Assembly: GCA_913031555.1 (NCBI GenBank)
Contig: CAJWDO010000113.1
Span: forward strand, 1 to 6,029
DNA: 6,029 bases
From: an uncultured Alphaproteobacteria bacterium
GTDB lineage: Bacteria; Pseudomonadota; Alphaproteobacteria; Puniceispirillales; Puniceispirillaceae
Direction: 5' to 3'
Shown: positions 1-5,697 of the stretch, one piece after another
Layout of the letters: every line of letters starts with the position of its first letter
Position numbering within the stretch: the stretch's first letter is position 1
Program-made: the position numbers and the translations under genes
The notes under the pieces: generated by a model
The model's database searches: none
Told to the model about the DNA's origin: nothing
Seen by the model: only the letters and a program-made list of their open reading frames with translations

Positions 1-43
1 CCCAGTCGTTGTGCGTGAGATGCGTCATTTTCAGACCGGAGGT

Positions 44-544
44 TCAATACTCGATCCGTTCCGACTCGGGAAGATAGCCGATCTTGTTTGCCGCATGAAA
101 CGCCGCGACCTTGTAGCACTCGGCAAGTGTCGGGTAGTTGAAGACCGTTTCAAGAAAGTAGGAAAGGCCGCCGCCAAGTTTGAGTGCGGCCTGACCGACA
201 TGCACCAGCTCGGTCGCGCCCGTACCGATGCAATGAACCCCGAGAAGCGCTTTCGTGTCGCGGTCGAACAGCATCTTGAACAACCCTGTTTCATCTCCGA
301 GAATCTGACCTCTCGCAATTTCCCGGTAACGAGCAACACCCACGACGAAATTCCGGCCTTCGGACTTCAGCTCGTCCTCGGTCATGCCGGGGTAATGTTC
401 CAAAGTCATCGCGGTGACACCATTGTCACTGCTCATTCCGCGGACCGTACCAACGAACAGGGCGATCGCCCCAACGGCATCCGCCTGCAGAGCGCGGCTT
501 TCCGCGCCGACGTCAAAATCTTCGGTTTGTACACGAACTGCCAC
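44..544 (-). CDS. MoaE N-terminal half fused in frame to SthA C-terminal dimerization domain
   Basis: The 166-residue reading frame has two parts. Residues 1-54 look like the large subunit of molybdopterin synthase: GTVRG (32-36) holds the Arg equivalent to E. coli MoaE Arg39, and MTLEHYPGMTE (46-56) is the MoaE signature. From about residue 57 the protein instead matches the Pyr_redox_dim domain of soluble pyridine nucleotide transhydrogenase: VGVARYREIARGQI (68-81), GVHCIGTGATELVHVGQA (102-119) and FNYPTLAE (135-142). The NYPT(L/M)AE motif, in place of the HxHPTxxE of lipoamide dehydrogenase, points to SthA. The MoaE catalytic lysines (Lys119 and Lys126 in E. coli) are absent, as are the SthA FAD and NAD domains. 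The GTG start is chosen for its strong GGAGG site 7 bases upstream and for starting 3 bases after moaD. MoaE activity is unlikely. The protein may be a recombinant gene, a dead remnant or an assembly chimera. Confidence 0.85.
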   Translation of the reverse strand: MAVRVQTEDFDVGAESRALQADAVGAIALFVGTVRGMSSDNGVTAMTLEHYPGMTEDELKSEGRNFVVGVARYREIARGQILGDETGLFKMLFDRDTKALLGVHCIGTGATELVHVGQAALKLGGGLSYFLETVFNYPTLAECYKVAAFHAANKIGYLPESERIEY

Positions 545-547
545 GTT

Positions 548-829
548 TCAGCCTCCGGTCACCGGTGGGAAGAAGGCCACCTCATCGCCGGCGGTGACGG
601 GCGTGTCGAGATCGCCATAGTTACGATTCACCGCCACCCTTACCGCGCGCATATTCTTCAGCGCCAGCGCATGCCCCTCCGACATCGCGGTAAGATGTGG
701 CACCAGATCGCCAACACAGGCGACATTGTCGGGAAGCGCGACTGTTTCCATCGCGGTGCCGGTATGTTCACGCATCCAGGCGAAATACCGAACCGACAGG
801 CTTGATGTGGTGGGCGTTGTAGTGCTCAC
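548..829 (-). CDS. moaD: MoaD, molybdopterin synthase small (sulfur carrier) subunit
   Basis: This is a 93-residue ubiquitin-like protein. In the MoaD family the C-terminal GlyGly is adenylated by MoeB, converted to a thiocarboxylate and inserted into MoaE, where it supplies sulfur to turn precursor Z (cPMP) into molybdopterin. Visible here are the family start LSVRYFAWMREHTG (11-24), the beta-grasp segment VRVAVNRNYGDLDTPV (63-78), the GDEVAFFPPVTGG ending and the terminal Gly92-Gly93. The length is slightly above the usual ~80-85, owing to a Ser/Thr-rich N-terminal extension of about 9 residues. The GTG start overlaps the moeA stop as GTGA, and GGGAG lies 8 bases upstream of it. Its partner gene follows 3 bases later but is only half MoaE, so the partner of this subunit is in doubt. 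Confidence 0.93.
   Translation of the reverse strand: MSTTTPTTSSLSVRYFAWMREHTGTAMETVALPDNVACVGDLVPHLTAMSEGHALALKNMRAVRVAVNRNYGDLDTPVTAGDEVAFFPPVTGG
552..556 (-). promoter_or_regulatory. Ribosome binding site of the moaE-type gene inside the moaD GlyGly codons
   Basis: The last two sense codons of moaD, GGA GGC, contain a perfect GGAGG Shine-Dalgarno core. It is followed by TGA, three bases and a GTG start, giving a spacer of 7 bases. The same bases therefore encode the functional MoaD GlyGly tail and recruit ribosomes for the next gene. This fixes the GTG at 544 as the start. Confidence 0.7.
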
Positions 830-2082
830 AATGCGGTCTCCCTGAAGGGTATGAACGTCAAATAGTCTCCGACAGTCACGCCGTCATTTTCAACCGGAAT
901 CTCGACAAGACCGTGGGCGCCGGTCAGCGACGATAGGACACCGGCCCCCTTGCGCCCGTGAAGCACCATCTCGCTCTCACCATCCGCGCCGGTGACAAGC
1001 CGGACACGAAGATATTCCGCCCGTCCGGGTGACTTGCGATGATCGAACCCGCTTCGCATCGGACAGCGCAGCAGGGCAGGCGGCGTGCCACCGGCCATGA
1101 TCGCGAGAACAGGCGCCGCGACAAGCCGGTAACAGACAAAGGCGGCGACAGGATTGCCGGGAAGGCACAGCACCGGCGTGCCTGATCCGGAAACCCCCGC
1201 CGCCATCGGCCGGCCGGGCTTGATGGCAAGCCGCCAGAAGGACGGGGTGATATCAAGCCGCCGCATCGCCTCCTGGGTGTGATCCTCGTCACCATCGGAT
1301 GCGCCGCCGGACGAGATCACGGCATCGCATGAGGCAATTGCGTCGCGATAGCGATCTGTCAGCGCCTCTGCCTGATCGGGAACGATGCCGAAATCATGCA
1401 CCACATGGCCATCGCTCTCCAGCAACGCGGCCAGCATCGGCCGGTTGGAATCATGAAGCTGGCCCGGGCTGGTCGGTGACCCTGCCGGCACCACCTCATC
1501 CCCCATTGACAGCAGCCCGACGCGCAGTCGCCTGACGGCCTCGATATCGGCGTTGCCGGCAGCCGCCGCAATTCCCACCTCGGCAGGCCCGATGCGACAA
1601 CCGGCGGTGGCAATCATCTCACCCATTCGCAGATTTTCACCGGCCGGCCGGTTGTTCGCGCCAATCTTTATGGGCCTGTCAATGCGCACGGTTCCGGCTG
1701 CTTCATCGGTGGTGCAGAATTCCTGCATGGCTACGGCATCGGTGCCGTGCGGCATCACCGCGCCGGTAAAGATCCTGACGGCCTCGCCAGCGGCAACAGA
1801 CCCTTGAAAGGGATGGCCGGCGGCGGCGCGTCCGATGACCGTCAAATCATCATCGGGATGTTCGGCCAGAAAGTCCGCCGCAAGCGCATAGCCGTCGACC
1901 GCTGCGTTGTTGCTGGCCGGAAGATCATGTTCGGCCACCATGTCACCGGCCAGCAGGCGGCCAGCCGCCGCGGCAATCGGGATGGTCTCCGTTTCGGTGA
2001 TCCGCGCAATGCTTGCCGCGAGTTTCTGCACCGCCATATCGGGGGCAAGGCTGCCGCTATAGAGATCGGCGGTGTCGTTCAT
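826..2082 (-). CDS. moeA: MoeA, molybdopterin molybdenumtransferase
   Basis: This 418-residue cytoplasmic enzyme inserts molybdate into adenylylated molybdopterin to form the molybdenum cofactor. Residues 1-185 hold the MoeA N-terminal domains, with NNAAVDGYAL (58-67, Asp63 equivalent to E. coli Asp59), FTGAVMPHGTDAVAMQE (105-121) and GANNRPAGEN (141-150). Residues 186-325 form the MoCF molybdopterin-binding fold, with SMGDE (192-196), HDSNRPML (210-217), SSGGASDGDEDHT (257-269), AIKPGRPMAAG (286-296) and LPGNPVAA (307-314). Residues 335-413 match the C-terminal beta-barrel domain. Length is normal for the family. The position equivalent to E. coli Asp142 reads Asn150 (GEN instead of GED). 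The ATG overlaps the mobB stop as ATGA, which suggests translational coupling, and no strong ribosome site is seen. A gephyrin-type fusion is excluded because there is no MogA domain. Confidence 0.96.
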   Translation of the reverse strand: MNDTADLYSGSLAPDMAVQKLAASIARITETETIPIAAAAGRLLAGDMVAEHDLPASNNAAVDGYALAADFLAEHPDDDLTVIGRAAAGHPFQGSVAAGEAVRIFTGAVMPHGTDAVAMQEFCTTDEAAGTVRIDRPIKIGANNRPAGENLRMGEMIATAGCRIGPAEVGIAAAAGNADIEAVRRLRVGLLSMGDEVVPAGSPTSPGQLHDSNRPMLAALLESDGHVVHDFGIVPDQAEALTDRYRDAIASCDAVISSGGASDGDEDHTQEAMRRLDITPSFWRLAIKPGRPMAAGVSGSGTPVLCLPGNPVAAFVCYRLVAAPVLAIMAGGTPPALLRCPMRSGFDHRKSPGRAEYLRVRLVTGADGESEMVLHGRKGAGVLSSLTGAHGLVEIPVENDGVTVGDYLTFIPFRETAL

Positions 2083-2672
2083 GATGCCGCCGCAATCGTA
2101 CCTGTGCCCGTCAGCTCACAGATATAGGCGATGATCGACCCTACGTCATTCAGGTCGAGAAGATGTGGCGGCGTTGTCGGCAGTGCGCTGGCGTCATCAG
2201 TGGCGACAGCGATGATTCGCGGGTCGGTGGTAAATAATGGCGGCTTTCCGGTCGCCAGCCGAAAAATCTCGATCTTTGGAATGGGTTCGCGCTTGTAGCC
2301 TTCGACAATCACGATGTCGGCCGGCGACAGCGCGTCCAACAACTCTTCCAGCCGGCGTTCCCCACGGTCGCGGTTTTCCGTGAAAAGCACTGAGCGTGCC
2401 TGCGATGAGACGACAACCTGGCGGGCGCCCGCCGCGCGGTGGCGATAACTGTCCTTACCGGGCTTGTCGGCATCGAACCCATGATGCGCATGTTTGATCG
2501 TGGCAACCTCGAGTCCGCGCGCGGTCAGTCCTGCGATCAGCTGTTCGGCAAGCGTTGTCTTGCCGCTTCCCGACCAGCCGGCAAGGCCAATCACAAAGCC
2601 GTGCCGCGCCCTTGCGGTGTCAAGAAGCTGGCCGGTGTCAAGAAGCTGGCCGGTGTCGCGTGTTTCAGACAT
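2079..2672 (-). CDS. mobB: MobB, molybdopterin-guanine dinucleotide biosynthesis GTP-binding protein
   Basis: MobB is a P-loop NTPase that binds GTP and assists MobA in attaching GMP to the molybdenum cofactor; it is helpful rather than essential in E. coli. The 197-residue product shows a Walker A loop GWSGSGKTT (32-40), then IKHAHHGFDADKPGKDS (59-75), which matches the MobB motif around DxDKPGKDS, then VIVEGYK (121-127) and LLDLNDV (171-177). Residues 5-19 contain a duplicated DTGQLL encoded by an 18-bp tandem repeat, placed before the conserved fold. The start is ambiguous: ATG at 2672 overlaps pgsA by 8 bases and is preferred as the codon, while a TTG at 2678 has the better spacing (6 bases) from a GGGGA site. 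No mobA is present in the window. Confidence 0.94.
   Translation of the reverse strand: MSETRDTGQLLDTGQLLDTARARHGFVIGLAGWSGSGKTTLAEQLIAGLTARGLEVATIKHAHHGFDADKPGKDSYRHRAAGARQVVVSSQARSVLFTENRDRGERRLEELLDALSPADIVIVEGYKREPIPKIEIFRLATGKPPLFTTDPRIIAVATDDASALPTTPPHLLDLNDVGSIIAYICELTGTGTIAAAS
2616..2657. repeat. 18-bp perfect tandem repeat in the 5' end of mobB
   Basis: The unit GGTGTCAAGAAGCTGGCC (plus strand) occurs at 2616-2633 and 2634-2651, followed by a 6-base partial copy to 2657. The copies are identical and in frame, adding one extra DTGQLL to the MobB N-terminus. Identity of the copies suggests a recent slippage duplication. Confidence 0.95.
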
Positions 2673-3225
2673 GATCAAGCGTTCCCCGGAAATAGGTCAT
2701 GCCGGTCTGCGCGGTTACCAGCGCCGCCAGCCACAGGGTGACCAGTCCGGCCTCATTGACGAATGGCACGTCCGGGAATACCGGCGCGGCCATGATCAGG
2801 CCGATTGCCACCAGTTGCAGTGTCGTCTTCCATTTGGCCAGCTGTGACACCGGGATTGTGATGCTTCTGCCAGCCATGAATTCGCGAATGCCGGAAATCA
2901 GAAATTCGCGGGTCATGATGACCAGTGCCGGCAGGAAGAACAGCCAGCCATCGTGGGTCACCCTGGCCAGCGCCAGCAGGCAGACGCCGATCAGCACCTT
3001 GTCGGCGATCGGGTCGAGCATGGCGCCGAATTTTGAGACAATGCCAAGCCGCCGCGCCATCCAGCCATCCAGAAAATCTGAGATGCTGGCTAGAATGAAT
3101 AGTGCCAGCGCCGGCGTGTAACCGCCGGTCACATCGTCCGTCCAGATCAGCACGGCGACCACGGGTGCCAAGACCAACCGCATCACGGTCATCATGTTTG
3201 GCAGAGATTTCAGGGCGATGTTCAT
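2665..3225 (-). CDS. pgsA: PgsA, CDP-diacylglycerol-glycerol-3-phosphate 3-phosphatidyltransferase
   Basis: This inner-membrane enzyme joins CDP-diacylglycerol and glycerol-3-phosphate to give phosphatidylglycerophosphate, the committed step to phosphatidylglycerol and cardiolipin. The 186-residue sequence carries the complete CDP-alcohol phosphotransferase motif: Asp50, Asp53-Gly54, Ala57-Arg58, Gly67, Asp71 and Asp75, with the correct spacing. It begins NIALKSLPNMMTVMRLVLAP, typical of PgsA. Several hydrophobic segments are visible, roughly at residues 16-28, 37-50, 76-87, 95-106, 136-150 and 161-173. Start choice: ATG at 3225 has GGGTGG 9 bases upstream, whereas the TTG at 3231 would be only 3 bases from it. 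It lies 66 bases after uvrC and overlaps mobB by 8 bases, so it likely shares their transcript. Related enzymes (Pss, cardiolipin synthase of the same fold) are less likely given the length and N-terminus. Confidence 0.94.
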   Translation of the reverse strand: MNIALKSLPNMMTVMRLVLAPVVAVLIWTDDVTGGYTPALALFILASISDFLDGWMARRLGIVSKFGAMLDPIADKVLIGVCLLALARVTHDGWLFFLPALVIMTREFLISGIREFMAGRSITIPVSQLAKWKTTLQLVAIGLIMAAPVFPDVPFVNEAGLVTLWLAALVTAQTGMTYFRGTLDHV

Positions 3226-3254
3226 CGACAAGGGCCACCCGGGATGTTGTTACC

Positions 3255-3269
3255 TCCGGCAGCGCCGGA
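3255..3269 (-). other. GC-rich hairpin between uvrC and pgsA
   Basis: TCCGGC and GCCGGA form a perfect 6-bp stem with a 3-base loop in the 66-base gap between uvrC and pgsA. No T-run follows on the minus strand, so it is not a standard intrinsic terminator. It could moderate readthrough or protect an RNA end. That role is inferred only. Confidence 0.4.
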
Positions 3270-3291
3270 ACCATCATGCTGACGCATCGTA

Positions 3292-5235
3292 TCAGGAATG
3301 ACCATTGTAAAACCAATCATAGATTTGTTGTGCCACGGCTTTTGAGATGCCATCCACCGATTCAAGGTCATCAAGGCCGGCGCTGGAGATGGCGCGTGCC
3401 GATCCGAAATGCGCCAGCAGTGCCTTCTTGCGCTTTGGGCCGATCCCCGGCACACCGTCAAGCGGACTGGTGAGTTCGGTCTTCTGGCGTTTGGCGCGGT
3501 GCGTGCCGATCGCCCAACGATGCGCCTCGTCACGAAGCCGTTGCAGGAAATGCATGGCCGAGGCCTGTGGTGACAGGGTGAAACTGTCGCGCCCCCGCAT
3601 ATGGAATTGTTCGCGCCCGGCATTGCGGTCCGGCCCCTTGGAAATGGCGACCACGGTGATGTCGCTGACACCAAGGTCATCCATGATTTCCAGCACCGAA
3701 CTTAGCTGACCCTTGCCGCCATCAATCAACAGTAGATCGGGCCAGTTGCCACTGGCGCGGTCGGGGTCTTCCTTCAGCGCGCGCTCGAATCGGCGGCGGA
3801 TGACCTGACGCATCATCGCAAAATCATCGCCGCCCTTGACCGCCTCGATGCCCTCTTCACGAATATTGAATTTACGATAAGCTGCCTTGTTGAACCCCTC
3901 GGGGCCAGCAACGACCATGCCGCCAACAGCATGCTGGCCCTGAATATGCGAATTGTCATAGATTTCGACCCGTTCTGGCGCCGCTTCAAGGCCGAACAGC
4001 TCGCCAAGCTCGCCAAGAAGCCGTCGCTGTGAGCTTGTATCGGCCAGATTGCGGGCCAGCGCCTCTTCGGCATTGTGAATTGCCATGGCGGCAAGTTTGC
4101 GACGGGCCCCGCGCTGCGGCTTGCTGACCCTGACCTTGCGTCCGGCCCGCGTCGACAGCGCCTCGGCAATGAGGTTCTGCTCCCTGGCCTCGTCCGACAG
4201 CAGGATTTCCGCCGGCGGGTCCTTGTCATCATAGAACTGGCCGAGAAAGGCTGTCAGCACGTCGGCGGCGGTGCTGTCGGCATTGTGGGTCAGGAAATAG
4301 GACCTGTTGCCATAGTTGGATCCGCCGCGGATGAAGAAGGTCTGGATGCAGGACCGCTCACCGCTCCGCGCGACGGCTATGATGTCGGCGTCGCGCAGAT
4401 TGGGAACATTGATGTCCTGGCTTGCCTGAATGCCGCTCAACGCCCGGATGCGGTTGCGCCAGATGGCGGCGGTCTCGAACGCCAGTTCGTCGGCGGCCTC
4501 GTGCATGCGTTTGGCATAGTCACGCTGGATTTCGGCGGATTCGCCGGACAGGAAGCGCCGCGCCTGGTCGAGCTGCGCGGCATAGTCCGCTTCGCTGACA
4601 AGCCCGACGCAGGGGCCGCTGCAGCGTTTGATCTGATATTGCAGACAAGGGCGGGTGCGGGCGCTGAAAATCGAATCCGAACAGGTGCGAAGCATGAAGG
4701 CCCGCGCCAGATCGGCCACCGTCCTGTTCACCGCGCCGGCCGAGGCGAAGGGACCGAAATAATCGCCTTTGCGGGTCTTGCGGCCACGATGTTTGGTCAG
4801 CTGCCCGAACGCGTGGTCGGCGGTGAGCAGGATCTGCGGCAGGCTCTTGTCGTCGCGAAGAAGGATGTTGTAGCGCGGCTTCAGCTTCTTGATCAGATTC
4901 GATTCAAGAAGCAGCGCCTCGATTTCCGATTTTGTGACGATCACCTCGAGCGTCTCGGTCTCGCTGACCATCCGCATCAGCCTGTTCGACAGCCTGTTTG
5001 GCTGCGTATAGCTGTTGACACGCCTCGCCAGATTGCGCGCCTTGCCGACATAGAGCGCCTCGCCAACGCCGTTCAGCATCCGGTACACGCCGGGGTCGCC
5101 ACTCAGCTTGCGCACCTCGATTTTCAGATAGGCAAGGCCGCGCCCGAGATCGGGCGGCAGGTTGCCAGCGGTGCTTGTCCCATCTGGCCGTTCAGTGTCG
5201 GGCCGTTCAGCGTCTTGCATTTTAGTGTCCATCAT
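3292..5235 (-). CDS. uvrC: UvrC, excinuclease ABC subunit C
   Basis: UvrC makes both incisions around a DNA lesion after UvrA and UvrB recognition. The 647-residue protein is full length. In order: the GIY-YIG nuclease for the 3' cut, with PGVY (48-51), LYVGKARNLARRV (61-73) and Glu112 in LLLESNLIKKLKPRYN; four cysteines at 185, 197, 205 and 209, with the spacing known for the UvrC iron-sulfur cluster; a UVR helical motif at about 229-266 for UvrB contact; the RNase H-like nuclease for the 5' cut, with Asp427 (EIYDNSH), Asp505 (LLLIDGGKG) and His572 (DEAHRWAIGTHR); and a tandem helix-hairpin-helix DNA-binding tail at 590-645 (GVPGIGPKRKKALLAHFGSA). ATG at 5235 is taken as the start, but ATGs at 5232 and 5220 are also possible and no strong ribosome site separates them. 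Residues 1-25 are a non-conserved extension with a short repeat. Confidence 0.98.
   Translation of the reverse strand: MMDTKMQDAERPDTERPDGTSTAGNLPPDLGRGLAYLKIEVRKLSGDPGVYRMLNGVGEALYVGKARNLARRVNSYTQPNRLSNRLMRMVSETETLEVIVTKSEIEALLLESNLIKKLKPRYNILLRDDKSLPQILLTADHAFGQLTKHRGRKTRKGDYFGPFASAGAVNRTVADLARAFMLRTCSDSIFSARTRPCLQYQIKRCSGPCVGLVSEADYAAQLDQARRFLSGESAEIQRDYAKRMHEAADELAFETAAIWRNRIRALSGIQASQDINVPNLRDADIIAVARSGERSCIQTFFIRGGSNYGNRSYFLTHNADSTAADVLTAFLGQFYDDKDPPAEILLSDEAREQNLIAEALSTRAGRKVRVSKPQRGARRKLAAMAIHNAEEALARNLADTSSQRRLLGELGELFGLEAAPERVEIYDNSHIQGQHAVGGMVVAGPEGFNKAAYRKFNIREEGIEAVKGGDDFAMMRQVIRRRFERALKEDPDRASGNWPDLLLIDGGKGQLSSVLEIMDDLGVSDITVVAISKGPDRNAGREQFHMRGRDSFTLSPQASAMHFLQRLRDEAHRWAIGTHRAKRQKTELTSPLDGVPGIGPKRKKALLAHFGSARAISSAGLDDLESVDGISKAVAQQIYDWFYNGHS
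5186..5215. repeat. 15-bp imperfect tandem repeat in the 5' end of uvrC
   Basis: GGCCGTTCAGTGTCG (5186-5200) is followed directly by GGCCGTTCAGCGTCT (5201-5215), which matches at 13 of 15 positions. It encodes the repetitive AERPDTERPD stretch before the conserved UvrC nuclease domain. Confidence 0.8.
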
Positions 5236-5320
5236 CTGTTAATCTAACCGGCATCGCGCGGGTGTGATAGGGGCTGCGACGATCGCCCTGAGTAAAGCTG
5301 TTGTCCGGCTGCCGCTGGGA

Positions 5321-5337
5321 TGTTTCACGATGAAAAA
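5321..5337. other. Degenerate parS-like sequence
   Basis: The first eight bases, TGTTTCAC, equal one half of the ParB-binding parS consensus TGTTTCACGTGAAACA. The other half is degraded: after TGTTTCACG there is an extra A and then TGAAAAA. It also reads as a 5-bp inverted repeat, TTTCA and TGAAA, around CGA. ParB normally needs the unbroken palindrome, so binding would be weak at best. Confidence 0.25.
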
Positions 5338-5352
5338 CCTATCCCCGAAAGC

Positions 5353-5373
5353 TGTGGATAACTGTGTGGATGA
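5353..5373 (-). promoter_or_regulatory. Pair of DnaA-box-like sites
   Basis: On the minus strand, TTATCCACA (5353-5361) is an exact match to the strong DnaA box. Three bases away in the same orientation is TCATCCACA (5365-5373), which has one mismatch. The start-to-start distance is 12 bases. Looser matches are TTTTGCACA (5555-5563, minus) and ATTTTCACA (5475-5483, plus). The pair lies 118 bases upstream of uvrC and next to the AT-rich block. Confidence 0.5.
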
Positions 5374-5559
5374 AATGCCATGGGCCTGTCTTGGTCACTG
5401 AAAACATGGGAAATTTTACAAAATGATGAAATTTTGGGCACATCAATTTAAATACAATTAAAACAACAGGTTAAATTTTCACATATAGATGAGTTATTGC
5501 ATTGGATGTGGCGTGCAGGTGGTAAATTCCCGAAAATTCACGAAAATGTGACGTTGTGC

Positions 5560-5581
5560 AAAAAGCCACTGGCGGGCCTTT
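5560..5581 (-). terminator. Candidate intrinsic terminator of uvrB
   Basis: On the minus strand AAAGGCC and GGCTTT form a 6-bp stem with one bulged G and a 7-base loop, followed by a run of five T. It begins 117 bases after the uvrB stop codon. The stem is short and imperfect, so termination may be partial. If it works, uvrC needs its own promoter. Confidence 0.4.
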
Positions 5582-5583
5582 CG

Positions 5584-5612
5584 ATTCGTCATCATGCGAT
5601 GTGATATTGTCA
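5584..5612 (-). promoter_or_regulatory. Weak candidate promoter upstream of uvrC
   Basis: A perfect -35 hexamer TTGACA occupies 5612-5607 on the minus strand. The only -10-like match at a usable distance is a poor one: ACGAAT, 18 bases further on. The start would fall inside the candidate terminator hairpin and leave a leader of about 340 bases before uvrC. The match could be chance. Confidence 0.15.
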
Positions 5613-5697
5613 AGCAGGTCAGATAAAAAATATGTATCTTTGGAGCGTTTTGAAAAACCGAATGAAATCAGGTCTCGCCGGGAAACTCTTCATCCTG

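Larger units (their letters stand above)
5236..5697. other. AT-rich intergenic region between uvrB and uvrC
   Basis: This 462-base gap has no convincing gene. Its middle is very AT-rich: 5401-5500 contains 25 G or C in 100 bases, in sharp contrast to the GC-rich genes around it. It contains DnaA-box-like sites, a parS-like half-site, the TTAA-N6-TTAA pair at 5448-5461, three AAATTTT copies (5411, 5429, 5473), two CGAAAAT copies exactly 10 bases apart (5531 and 5541), and a candidate uvrB terminator. It must hold the promoter of the uvrC operon if uvrC is not read from uvrB, but no convincing -35/-10 pair was found close to uvrC. Neither GAAC nor GTTC occurs in it, so no alphaproteobacterial type LexA site is visible. 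Confidence 0.8.

Noticed and set aside
1..28. Possible start of another minus-strand gene: ATG at 28, open for nine codons to the window edge
   Set aside because: It starts 15 bases after the stop of the fusion gene, but nine codons and no clear ribosome site are too little to call a gene.
11..805. Open reading frame of 264 codons on the plus strand opposite the moaE-type gene and moaD
   Set aside because: It is antisense to two recognisable genes, and its composition (many His and Arg) is that of a shadow frame.
2616..2657. Repeat considered as a CRISPR or attachment site
   Set aside because: Copies are adjacent without spacers, in frame within mobB, and no integrase or Cas gene is present.
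4075..5247. Open reading frame of 390 codons on the plus strand opposite uvrC
   Set aside because: It lies fully antisense to a clear full-length uvrC, has no recognisable motif and arises from GC-rich third-codon bias.
5408..5438. Possible palindrome in the stretch with two AAATTTT copies between GGG blocks
   Set aside because: The second half repeats the first in direct rather than inverted orientation, so no hairpin forms.
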